Origin: Apostichopus japonicus
Lineage: Eukaryota > Echinodermata > Holothuroidea > Aspidochirotida > Stichopodidae
Direction of reading: 5' to 3'
NCBI RefSeq assembly: GCF_037975245.1
Contig: NC_092579.1
Location: forward strand, 21,708,666-21,768,665
Length of the DNA: 60,000 nt
The first letter of the stretch is position 1. The number at the start of each line of letters is the position of its first letter. Below the pieces are notes generated by a model that saw only the letters and a program-made list of their open reading frames with translations, ran no database searches and had not been told where the DNA came from. Shown here one piece after another: positions 12,001 to 22,556 of the stretch. A program made the position numbers and the translations under genes.

Positions 12001-14208
12001 TGAACTACTTCTGTTTCCAAGTCACCAAATTTTTGCCCTCCTTACTTCTCTGTTCATTATTCAAGGTGAAAGGTTAGCACACGTCGCTATGCTGTGGATC
12101 AAATCCAGCCTGGGTGATGATTCTATTTCATATTCATATGTAGACTGATATGGTGTCAGGTTATTGTATATATGTGATATGACAAGTAACGCCAAAGCAA
12201 TTGTTTTATATTCTGGTTAATTCCTAGGGCTACAGAAGATGTTCATCCACCAAGGAGGCTGAGATGTTGCTCCAGGATATCGTGGTGAGGTTTAAGTTTG
12301 ATCGCAGTATCTCTTCATTTATCAAGATGGGAACCCCCTTTCCCTTTAAAACTTATGACTAAAGTTAGAAGGCATTGGCATTTCATTCCTAGCAGGATCT
12401 TCTTCAGGGGGAAAAAAACTGAATCAAAAACAGATCAAAACTATATAACCAAACGAAGAACACAGAACAACTGAACTGCTCTTCAAATGTGCACTCGTAC
12501 AGCCCTTCCATCGCAGCAGCCCTTATATCACCCGCATCGATTTCCTCTCACTATTTCCATTGTTCTGTCCGATTGTTCTCTTATTTTATTTTTATTTTTA
12601 TTTTATTTTTATTTTTATTTTTATTTTTATTTTTATTTTTATTTATTTATTTATTTTTTTTAATTTATTTTTTTTTTATTTATTTATTTTTATTTATTTA
12701 TTTATTTATTTATTTATTTTTTTTTATTTTTTTTTTTTATTTATTTATTTTTATTTTATGTTTTATTTTTTTTATATATTTTTTTTATTTATATTATTAT
12801 TTTTTATTTCGATTGTTCACTATTCAGTGTTCCATTTAAATGGTCTGTCCCATCTATCTGTGTTCGAGCCTTTTGCTTCTGAGTTCCCTTTAGTGTTCCT
12901 TTGAAGATTCTGGAAGTAAATATGACAGGCTCTTTAACTTGCATACATTTAACCTACAAAGGCATTCAATAGTATATAAGTAGTTGTAAAGTAGATAAGT
13001 AGATGTAAACCTAGCCTATCCTATCACATGAATCTAGGCAAATGCTGTAGTCCTCAAGGGCTTAGGACACGGATATAAAATAATCTGGTAACTGGATGAG
13101 TTGAATATCAGTTGATTGAACAATGCATTGATAGTAAGGAAGATCTTAGTTAAGAAGGGTTACGATATGTTATATGAAAGAGGACAACGATTGTCGCGAG
13201 CTGACAGTGGGGTTTAGGTTCATGGGGTTCAGTGGGGGACAGGTATAGGAGAGCGGGGTTCAGTTAGGAGAAGGAAGATGACATGAAGGTAGAATCTGGA
13301 TATGTGGAAGCCCTAGAAGAGAGAAAAGATGGAGAACATGAGTGAACATTGAGAAAGAGTTGGTTAATACAAATACTGTACTTATCTTCCTATCAGTGAA
13401 ATAAATAAGAATAATTGACTGGGTCGGCACTTGGCAACTTTGGATTGATTTTCCATACAATTATATCATAGTTATTTTCAACATCTTTCAAAAAAACACT
13501 GCTTATGCTGTTTGTTTGGAGTACAAAACGAAAAAGTTTGTATAGGCGTACTGTATTCAAACTGATTATTTTCCAATTGATTCAGGACACCTATACCAAC
13601 ACCACAGTAAATCAACTTCACTTATCACTAAATATGTGAATGACAACATATAAATAAAAATGTGAATGTCAGCATATAAATAATGATAAATTAATAGGCT
13701 GGAACTGGGCAAGCTGGTATTACCGAGTGGGAAAGTTTAATCTACCCTGCGAGAAATAAGTCTTTCCAGTTATAGTGGTTTTGACTCAGTGTGTTATTTT
13801 ACTTGTGAGTGTGTTAATGCTTTCTGTACTTGAGCGACTCCCATCCCATCACCTTGCACATATGGGAGTGCAACAACATGACACAATTTGTGGTATTAGT
13901 TGGTAAACTAGCAGAGACTATGAAGAGTCAACTATGGTTTGTCTCACATCACCATCTCAGTGATTAACTTCCAAACTAAAATCCTTTCAATCTCTTTGTT
14001 GGCGTTGCTAATCTTCCCTTATCGCCACGCTATGAATGAGAATAAAATTACAATGCAGTGTCTTAAGTGGCATCTTCCTGGAAACCTTTTTCACTTCCAG
14101 ATTCGTAGAGGCGAGGGAGTTCTGGCCACGTCCCGTAGAATCGGACCAGAGTTATCACGGAGGGTGTACAAGCAGATGACATCCAGAGATGGGAATATCC
14201 TCTTGTAG
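3036..14208 (+). CDS. EME1: Crossover junction endonuclease EME1-like, 12 exons
   Basis: Non-catalytic partner of MUS81; the family complex cuts branched DNA (replication forks, nicked Holliday junctions) in the nucleus. Exons inferred from GT-AG sites and phase: 3036-3164, 3899-5117, 5781-5864, 6301-6348, 7008-7178, 7819-7911, 8274-8392, 9507-9645, 10858-10973, 11466-11655, 12228-12284, 14101-14208, giving about 820 residues (human EME1 has about 570). Exon 1 is CUE-like. Exon 2 is acidic and Ser-rich with SIM-like patches ([21 protein letters not shown]). Exon 3 is a charged Arg/Glu helix, and exon 4 ends ALRPEECMK as in EME1. Exons 5-9 match the nuclease-fold region ([21 protein letters not shown]). 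Exons 10-12 match the helix-hairpin-helix end ([30 protein letters not shown]). All phases agree except exon 1 to exon 2, where a 12-G run at 3899 leaves the join out of frame; a one-base error there would fix it. MMWDF at 3879 is the alternative start. Confidence 0.9.
7256..7565 (+). mobile_element. tRNA-derived SINE in EME1 intron 5
   Basis: The head contains a good Pol III box A (TGGCCAATTGG, about 7266) and a perfect box B (GGTTCGATTCC, about 7311), as in a tRNA. A body follows with CCTTGGGCAAG and TGTAAAGCGCTTTGAGAA, then GCGCTATATAAA and an A-rich tail near 7540-7570. A tail of this kind is shared by many SINEs of fish and marine invertebrates, where it matches the 3' end of the partner LINE. 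Flanking target duplications were not resolved. It is in the same orientation as the host gene. Confidence 0.8.
9872..10112. repeat. Three tandem copies of an 81-bp unit in EME1 intron 8
   Basis: The landmark ACTGCAAGTTAGAAACTGTC occurs at 9872, 9953 and 10034, exactly 81 bp apart. Each copy continues with CTCTTCTTCC, TAGAGTTAGT and GGTGGTTGACAACTAAAT, with only a few differences between copies. It lies wholly within the intron. Confidence 0.9.
12584..12806. repeat. TTTTA/TTTA low-complexity tract in last EME1 intron
   Basis: Over 200 bp of almost pure T and A made of TTTTTA, TTTA and poly-T runs. The long Phe/Leu/Ile/Tyr ORFs across it are translation of low complexity. The bases around the tract belong to the large last intron of EME1 (12285-14100). 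Confidence 0.9.
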
Positions 14209-15027
14209 CGGTGAGTCTGGTGACCCGCGACCACTGTGTACAAACAGTCCGTAGCTATCAGCGAGAACAGCGTAAAATCCGTCGAGACCCAGGGGGTTGG
14301 GGTGCGGAGCTACGGATGCCAGCGCTTGCCATTCTTGGTCTGTATGGATGACTAGATTGAACGGAGGATTTCTCTATGGGTGCATGTATAACGAGAGGAG
14401 GACTTGCTGTGGCAACAGTGATGGAGAGTATATACGGACAGCTAAGGTGTATCACCTTGACAACAGGTTATTCTTGCCAATCACTGTATAAATCTACAAA
14501 AAAAACTCTCAAAGATGCCAATATATTACTGATCAGGTCAAGAGACACTCACAACTTTATGGTCAGAAGAACATTTATTGGAATGCTTTTTGGGGTTTAA
14601 TTCTTTGTAGCAGTATTCAGGTATGGGCCTGTATTTGGATATTTATATCACTGTCAAAATATTTAACTTGTAAGTATAATTTGTACCATATTTCAATATA
14701 TTAGTTCCTTATTATTATTATTATTATTATCTGTTTTTGTAATTGTCATAAATGCAGGTAAATACCCAAAGTATGTTTTATAAGCTAGTTTTAACCCTGG
14801 ACGATATAATAACCATGGTTCCTTTGGAGGAAATTTTCAGCTGTGTTTCCATCTCAATTGACAAAATGACTCAACTTTGATTTAATATGCAATTTATTGT
14901 GATGTGTTGGGTATGCATTGGATCATTAAAAGGTACTTTTGTGGACTCAGTTTCTTCATTTAAATGTTACTATTGTAACTAAAAATTTCTGCTTGGCTTT
15001 CACCATCCAGGTTATATAGACAAAACA

Positions 15028-15033
15028 AATAAA
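15028..15033 (+). terminator. Candidate EME1 polyadenylation signal
   Basis: AATAAA lies about 820 bp past the EME1 stop codon on the coding strand, followed within 50 bp by T-rich, GT-containing sequence. It is the first canonical hexamer I found after the stop. It fits a normal 3' UTR but was chosen by position only. Confidence 0.4.
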
Positions 15034-15189
15034 GCCAAAATATTTATTTCTCTGTGTATATTTTGTCTTCTTTGTTTTACAACTCTTAGCAGCCAATAAA
15101 TCATGCATACATGCAGTCCATTAAAACTACAGTAACATGAATAATAAACTGAGTTGAGCAATCTAAACCTGGTGGTGATTTGTAAAAAA

Positions 15190-15256
15190 AATATATCATA
15201 TAGATATATGTTTTCAATATCTATATCTATATATACATCTATATATATAAATATAT

Positions 15257-15316
<60 letters not shown>

Positions 15317-15380
15317 TATATATATAATATATATATAGTATATAAAAATATACATAAATATATTCATATACATAGATATA
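15190..15380. repeat. AT dinucleotide microsatellite
   Basis: Interrupted (AT)n/(TA)n runs with ATATATAA variants cover about 190 bp downstream of EME1. Confidence 0.9.
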
Positions 15381-15899
15381 TATAAAGGTGGGGCTACTTG
15401 ACCTCGAAACTTAAGTTAACTCCTTCAGTCCAGCATACAAAACGATGCTGTGGTAAACATAGGAGTAGGACTACCTATAAACCAGGTTTACGATAATACA
15501 TGTGAACACTTTAACAGATGCCAAAGTGTAACTTTGATTACCAACCAAATTTTCATATTGACTGATCAATTGATCTAGATTGCATTCTTTTGTACACATA
15601 TAAATAAATCAGTGTAGCTATTAATACTCCATGTATGTCTTTATTTCACATAGGAAGACTGTTCTCTTTGGTTATTGAAACATTTTTGGAAGATAAATGC
15701 TATATTGTTGAGTCCTTAAAAGATCGAAATTATTTTGATTGCCTAGTTGCTCAAGTATGTCGCAGAGCGATTGAAAACTATTAATATACAACAACCAGTT
15801 AAAACAACAGTATCGGGCAGTATTTTATCACCCTCCGTTCCATTTTTTAAGGAAAAATTACGATTAAAACATTGAACGCTTCTATCGCTTAGCATACAA

Positions 15900-18585
15900 A
15901 TTCCGAGGAACAGCACAAAAGCGGAAAACATTTATGAATAACAAATGTTTGAAATCACGTATCACTGGCAAGATGCGTCGAGCGCCCTATTAAAACCCGA
16001 TAGAAATACGTGTTCTTTATAAGTGCACAATTTGTAAATCCCCTCTTTTCAGCCAACTCTCTTGTCCTCTCTGAAACACCCATCGACGTTAAAATTTGAC
16101 GTGGAGTAGAAGACACCCTTGTATTTGTTATACACCAATTTCGTGTAATTATCTGACCGGGAAAGGCTTTTTGTCTATATGATTTGTATTTCTTTCATAA
16201 ATCAGGTTTTTTGCCGCCCCCCCCCCCTGCACGCCCACACACAACACCCAATTCCAAAATAAACTTCAGATTCGTAATCAGCGTGTCGCGAACTACCAGA
16301 AAAGATACACATTTATCGCCTTTGCAACAAAAAGTTTGTTCACCTAAAAAAAATCGTAAGGGGTTACGTAACTCTTGCAGTTTTTGCCAAAACTGACCCA
16401 TTTATTCATAAATGTCAAGATAAAACTCAAGATGACAAATAGAGGTTTGATTTGACTGCTTTGAAATCAGGTATTACTGGCAAGCTGCGTCGAGAGCGCC
16501 CTATTATGACACTTATTTCGCTCAGTTTGCAACTTCAGGGGAACAATAGAAAAGCGGAAAACTTTTAGGGACAACTAAAGGTTTTAATCCTTTGTTCGTC
16601 GTAAAAGTTTTTCGGTCTAACTTTTTTAAGTTTGAAGTGAAAAAATTTGTTGTCGCAAAAGCGATAAATGTGTATCTTTTCTGGTAGTTCGCGACACGCT
16701 GATTACGAATCTGACGTTTATTTTGGAATTGGGTACCTAAAAGAGGTACTTTTTTAGCTTTTCAAGACAAAACACATATTTTTTGCGCAAATAAAAATTG
16801 CCAAAATTGACCCCAAAATCGATTTCGCCCAAGAGACGTAACAGGGAGTAATCGATGCTCAGGAGCTCAAATCTGCAACTCCCATGTTCATATCTGCTTC
16901 CGTTCGGGAGATACGTGGTCCCAAAGGACCCGATAGAAATACGTCGTGTTCTTTATAAGTGCACAATTTGGAAAACCCCCTCTTTTCAGCCACCTCTCTT
17001 GTCCTCTCTGAAACACCCATCGACGTTAAAATTAGACGTGGAGTGGAAGACACCCTTGTCTTTGTTATACACCAATTTCGTGTAATTATCTGACCGGGAA
17101 AGGCTTTTTGTCTATATGTTTTTTTTTCATTTTTTTTTCATAAATCAGGTTTCCCCCCCCCCCCCCGCACGCCCCCACACAACACCCAATTCCAAAATAA
17201 ACTTCAGATTCGTAATCAGCGTGTCGCGAACTACCAGAAAAGATACACATTTATCGCCTTTGCAACAAAACGTTTGTTCACCTAAAAAAAAATCGTAAGG
17301 GGTTACGTAACTCTTGCAGTTTTTGCCAAAACTGACCCATTTATTCATAAATGTCAAGATAAAACTCAAGATGACAAACAGAGGTTTGATTTGACTGCTT
17401 TGAAATCACGTATTACTGGCAAGCTGCGTCGAGAGCGCCCTATTATGACACTTATTTCGCTCAGTTTGCAACTTCAGGGGAACAATAGAAAAGCGGAAAA
17501 CTTTTAGGGACAACAAAAGGTTTTAATCCTTTGTTCGTCGTAAAAGTTTTTCGGTCTAACTTTTTTAAGTTTGAAGTGAAAAAATTTGTTGTCGCAAAAG
17601 CGATAAATGTGTATCTTTTCTGGTAGTTCGCGACACGCTGATTACGAATCTGACGTTTATTTTGGAATTGGGTACCAAAAAGAGGTACTTTTTTAGCTTT
17701 TCAAGACAAAACACATATTTTTTGCGCAAATAAAAATTGCCAAAATTGACCCCAAAATCGATTTCGCCCAAGAGACGTAACAGGGAGTAATCGATGCTCA
17801 GGAGCTCAAATCTGCAACTCCCATGTCCATATCTGCTTCCGTTCGGGAGATACGTGGTCCCAAAGGACCCGATAGAAATACGTCGTGTTCTTTATAAGTG
17901 CACAATTTGGAAAACCCCCTCTTTTCAGCCACCTCTCTTGTCCTCTCTGAAACACCCATCGACGTTAAAATTAGACGTGGAGTAGAAGACACCCTTGTCT
18001 TTGTTATACACCAATTTCGTGTAATTATCTGACCGGGAAAGGCTTTTTGTCTATATGGTTTTTTTTTCATTTTTTTTTCATAAATCAGGTTCCCCCCCCC
18101 CCCCCTGCACGCCCCCACAGAACACCCAATTCCAAAATAAACTTCAGATTCGTAATCAGCGTGTCGCGAACTACCAGAAAAGATACACATTTATCGCCTT
18201 TGCAACAAAACGTTTGTTCACCTAAAAAAATCGTAAGGGGTTACGTAACTCTTGCAGTTTTTGCCAAAACTGACCCATTTATTCATAAATGTCAAGATAA
18301 AACTCAAGATGACAAACAGAGGTTTGATTTGACTGCTTTGAAATCACGTATTACTGGCAAGATGCGTCGAGAGCGCCCTATTACGACACTTATTTCGCTC
18401 AGTTTGCAGCTTCAGAGGAACAATAGAAAAGCGGAAAACTTTTAGGGACAACAAAAGGTTTTAAACCTTTGTTCGTCGTAAAAGTTTTTCGGTCTAACTT
18501 TTTTAAGTTTGAAGTGAAAAATTTGTTGTCGCAAAAGCGATAAATGTGTATCTTTTTTTCTGGTAGTTCGCGACACGCTTTGTTA
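15900..18585. repeat. Tandem satellite, ~939-bp unit with internal inverted repeat
   Basis: The landmark GAAATCA(C/G)GTATTACTGG is at 16463, 17402 and 18340, giving periods of 939 and 938 bp. A shorter first copy near 15952 has an internal deletion, jumping from the CGCCCTATTA block straight to CCGATAGAAATACG. Neighbouring full copies are nearly identical. Each unit contains an inverted pair of roughly 85-bp arms about 310 bp apart: for example AATTCCAAAATAAACTTCAG onward at 16251, and its complement ending GGAATTGGGTACC near 16736. The last copy stops inside the right arm at about 18580, where the tRNA-like array begins. ORFs of 130 and 132 codons on opposite strands come from the repeat and run through C-runs of variable length. 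Confidence 0.9.
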
Positions 18586-18599
18586 TTTATTAACGTTTT

Positions 18600-19860
18600 C
18601 CGGTTTTGTGTTGTTCCTTGGTAGTGCTATTGACTGAGAAAGACAGGCAAATTCCTTGAGTTGAGCTCAATCCCCTCAGGATGCATTTTGCTTTTTTACT
18701 TGTTTTCCACCACCCATTCTGAAGTATAAATATTTGAAACAAGCATTTTTTTCATCAGTTACAGTGGCGCAGTTGGTAGTGCTGTGTAACTGAGAGACAC
18801 AGACAAATGCAATTTCACTGGTTCGATCCCCAGCCATTTCATTTTGATTTTCTGCTCTTTTCCTCACTCCATTATGAGTGCTGAAGTTTAAATATTAGAA
18901 ACGAGCATTAATTCTCAACAGTTCTAGTGGCGCAGTTGGTAGTGCCCTGTAACTGAGAGACACAGACAAACTCCATGTCTGCAGTTCGATTCCCAGGCAG
19001 AGCATTTTGATTTTCTGCTCTTTTCCTCATTCCATTCTGAGTGCTGAAGTTTAAATATTAGAAACGAGCATTAATTCTCAACAGTTCTAGTGGCGCAGTT
19101 GGTAGTGCCCTGTAACTGAGAGACACAGACAAACGCCATGTCTGCAGTTCGATTCCCAGACAGAGCATTTTGATTTTCTGCTCTTTTCCTCATTCCATTC
19201 TGAGTGCTGAAGTTTAAATATTAGAAACGAGCATTAATTCTCAACAGTTCTAGTGGCGCAGTTGGTAGTGCCCTGTAACTGAGAGACACAGACAAACTCC
19301 ATGTCTGCAGTTCGATTCCCAGGCAGAGCATTTTGATTTTCTGCTCTTTTCCTCATTCCATTCTGAGTGCTGAAGTTTAAATATTAGAAACGAGCATTAA
19401 TTCTCAACAGTTCTAGTGGCGCAGTTGGTAGTGCCCTGTAACTGAGAGACACAGACAAACTCCATGTCTGCAGTTCGATTCCCAGACAGAGCATTTTGAT
19501 TTTCTGCTCTTTTCCTCATTCCATTCTGAGTGCTGAAGTTTAAATATTAGAAACGAGCAATAATTCTCAACAGTTCTAGTGGCGCAGTTGGTAGTGCCCT
19601 GTAACTGAGAGACACAGACAAACTCCATGTCTGCAGTTCGATCCCCAGACAGAGCATTTTGATTTTCTGCTCTTTTCCTTCTTCCATTCTGAGTGCTGAA
19701 GTTTAAATATTAGAAACGAGCATTAATTCTCAACAGTTCTAGTGGCGCAGTTGGTAGTGCTCTGTAACTGAGAGAGACAGACAAACTCCATGTCTTCGGT
19801 TCAATTCCCAGACAAGCACCATGTCTGCAGTTCAAGCCCAGGCAGAGCCTTTTAATTTTC
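18600..19860 (+). repeat. Tandem array of tRNA-like units, 163-bp period
   Basis: TGGCGCAGTTGGTAGTG, a tRNA D-arm/box A sequence, recurs at 18765, 18928, 19091, 19254, 19417, 19580 and 19743, each exactly 163 bp apart. A more diverged copy precedes them near 18610. Every unit has a box B-like GTTCGATTCCC or GGTTCGATCCCC 55-60 bp downstream, then a fixed linker ending AAATATTAGAAACGAGCATT. The anticodon region does not form a normal 5-bp stem with 7-base loop and the T stem is imperfect in most copies, so these are tRNA-derived rather than working tRNA genes. In the first copy the T arm (CTGG...CCAG) still pairs. Confidence 0.85.
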
Positions 19861-19914
19861 TATTCTCTGGAGAGAGCAGAAGTATAAATATTAGAAACGA
19901 AGTTTAGAAAGAGG

Positions 19915-20000
19915 GAACCGAAATGGTGTAGTGGGTAGTTCCATCGTTTGGTAAGCGATTGGTTTGGATTTAATCGGTTCAAGTCCCAGGTGAGTATTCG
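19915..20000 (+). repeat. Second kind of tRNA-like module
   Basis: Just after the 163-bp array, a different tRNA-like sequence has a box A-like TGGTGTAGTGGGTAG (about 19925) and a perfect box B GGTTCAAGTCC (about 19977). It is joined by the same AAATATTAGAAACGA linker seen in the array. A further degenerate module, with TAATGGTCAAGTGG and GGTGCAATCCC, lies at about 20194-20250. The region therefore collects several unrelated tRNA-like heads on one linker. Confidence 0.55.
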
Positions 20001-20002
20001 GT

Positions 20003-20100
20003 AAAAGGAGTTTGCCGCCACACCTCCCCCTGACAAGGTTCCCATGCGGCAAAGGGAGTTCGCCGCCACCCCTCCCCCTGACAAGGTTCCCACGCGGGAC
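20003..20100. repeat. Two copies of a ~50-bp GC-rich repeat
   Basis: The block GGAGTT(T/C)GCCGCCAC followed by CCTCCCCCTGACAAGGTTCC occurs twice in tandem (about 20006 and 20056) next to the tRNA-like modules. Confidence 0.7.
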
Positions 20101-20259
20101 TAGGATCAGTGGGGATAATGTTTTAGAAAATGTCTGAGTCCAAACAACTGGATCTTTAAATATTTGAAAAGCTTCCTAGATCAGAGTCTCACCTAATGGT
20201 CAAGTGGAATAAAAAAAAACTTTTGCAGCACAAGGTCCCTGGTGCAATCCCAACCTCTG

Positions 20260-21160
20260 CTTTTTCTCTTTTACCACACCAAACAACCTTTAACAAATAA
20301 GAAGAAATAAAATAATAAGAAATAAAATAAATATAAAACAAAATATTTATGCTGTACAGTTTAATGGATACTTCAACATAGCTTGGTCTTCATCATGCCA
20401 AATCAGCTGATACCCTTGAAGGGGAAAAAAAAAAGCTGCCAATCAACATATCCTATTAAAAGACAAATGATGAATTACCATCGACTATTTTTAAGCAAAC
20501 TGCTGCACAATATTACTTGTTCTTTGTCAAGAGTATGAATACAGTGATGTACACTTTAACCTCCAACAAATGTTGCAAATTTCATCGTTGATGATACTTA
20601 TTGTCATTGCTAATGTTACTTCAATGCAGATGCATTTTTTTGGCCTTAAGGTTGCTTTATATCTAGTATTCTTGGACATACCTGCTGCAAATCCAACTTA
20701 AATTAAATGTATGCAGAAAATATCAAGAAATTATTGTGTCAAAAATCACACACACTCTGGTAGGATACAGCAACCTGTGGGCTATTTCCAAAAAATTGTG
20801 TACAGGTACTGAAAAGCTGCATCTCCATGTACATGGCCTAAAGATAATTAACATTATAATGCTTTTCACAAGAATAGTCTAAGACAAAAAAAAACAATAG
20901 TTAAGCTCTATAGCTTGTTCTGTAAGTCGTGTTACACAAGTTGTCAAACGTTTGTTATTCACATTTTGAAGAAGGGTACATCTACAATGCAATTGTTATT
21001 TCACACAGGCAGCATTTTTTGGATTGAATTATTGCAAACAATGTCTTTGTGTGATCACATATTTTGCACAATGAAGTCGGTGGATCTATAATTTTAAACA
21101 AAAAAGGCCAAGAGGCTTCAAAGTGATTCCTTGCCAAAGTTTACAGTATATCCAAAAATT
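20260..21160. other. Intergenic sequence, nothing recognised
   Basis: AT-rich sequence with an A/T-rich tract at 20290-20345. No ORF, RNA or repeat that I can support. Confidence 0.3.
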
Positions 21161-21790
21161 TACAGCAAACTGCACAGTTTTACTTTTGGAGTTATATTTG
21201 CAAGGTTTTAAAGACTTTGACCTAAATGTTAACCGCCAATGACCTCCGCAGACAAGACTAGTGACCTTGAACTCTATAACGTGGATCAACATAACAAGTA
21301 TGAAGTTAATCCAAGGTTAGACTTGTGGAGGGTTACAAGGGGTTTAGACCATGACCTCTGTTAGCCTCAAATGACCTTTCACCTCTGCAGAAAGCAACAC
21401 TGTTCTTCTACTCCATAAGAAGGTAGAACCACATACCCAGTATCAAATAAATCCAACTTTTACGTTTGGAGTTAACATGTTTTCAAGGTTTTCAGACTGT
21501 GACCTCTACAGTACACAATAGGAATCTTGTATTCCATAAGATGGATCCACATACCAATATCAACCAAGTGCATCATGCTTCACTTTTTGAGGAATCAAGT
21601 TTTACAACTGTTTCTGATATCTGCTGAACTCAATATTCAATATGGTGTATTATTCACAAACCAAGTATGAAGAAAATTCAAGCCCTTCTGGTTCATTTAA
21701 AGAGTTTACAAGCCGAGGTGTCGCAGTGACACACACACACACACAGACACGCCATCACCATCGCACAGATTCCTTGTGCCTTTGACAAGA
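21160..21790. repeat. Degenerate ~115-180-bp repeats ending in a CA microsatellite
   Basis: Several diverged copies of one motif series follow each other: TTTTGGAGTTA, CAAGGTTTT, a GACCT-rich block (ATGACCTCYGCAGA), TCCATAAGATGGATCCACAT and AGTATGAAGTTAATCC. The series ends with (CA)n at 21729-21746 and CGCCATCACCATCGCACAGATTC. This is the style of dispersed repeats of marine invertebrates that carry a CA tract. Confidence 0.5.
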
Positions 21791-21794
21791 AATA

Positions 21795-22556
21795 ATAAAG
21801 CTCATGAAAGTTATGCAACACGAATACTTAAACCAAATGGAGCAGACACTTAACCATAGCAACAGTGAGTGTATAGGTAAATTACAGCATTAAGTTAAGG
21901 TCGCTATCACTCGCCATATTACGTCAATTTGCTTGTTTAACACTTTCCATATTCAGTCCCCGCAGGGCATATTCAAATTCTGGCAGGTGTATCCTTTGTA
22001 GCATGCAATGAATCTCTTAAGTTGAACTTAAAGTTTATGGTAATGATTGAAACTTTATCATTCAGAGGGAATGCAAGCCTCTAGGGTTTCACCGAGTCAG
22101 TATTATAGAAACTTTTCACTGTAGAAAACACTGTCATCATCAGAAAGAGTACTTACGATATATTTCAACCACAATTTTCAATCGGACTTTTTACGGCCTA
22201 GGTACCGAGTATGTAAATGGCAACATCATTGCGACCTATAGTGACCTGCCGACACCATCAGCACAGTTTAAATACATGGCATCTACATAACTAAATTATT
22301 TTTCACATCTTTCTATTTCCAAAATAACGTATCTCTAAGTGGGCAGTGCAAGAACCTCTCGGCTCACAAAAGGGAAACATTTCCCCCCCCTCCAGACCTG
22401 TTTTTCCATTCAACTAAGACCAACTTCTTCTTATCACCTACAGTTTGCATTAATTTTACTTAACAGCATGGACGATAACTGGATTTTTCCCCCTTCCTCT
22501 TCTCTCCATCTCTCTCTCTCTTCTGATCCTCCCGTTTCCATCAAAAGTTCTCTACT
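21795..22556. other. Region downstream of SPSB3
   Basis: This covers the presumed 3' UTR and flank of the minus-strand SPSB3 gene. No convincing polyadenylation hexamer was found in the minus orientation; the one AATAAA at the stop codon itself is probably coincidental. Confidence 0.3.

Noticed and set aside
12489-12904. Long Phe/Leu/Ile/Tyr ORFs
   Set aside because: They translate a TTTTA/TTTA low-complexity tract inside an EME1 intron.
17798-18445. ORFs of 130 and 132 codons on opposite strands
   Set aside because: They lie in the 939-bp satellite, run through homopolymer C-runs and are not kept as ORFs of the same length in sister units.
18765-19860. CRISPR-like regular array or true tRNA gene cluster
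   Set aside because: The whole 163-bp unit repeats rather than short repeats with unique spacers, the DNA is eukaryotic, and the units lack a normal anticodon stem-loop.
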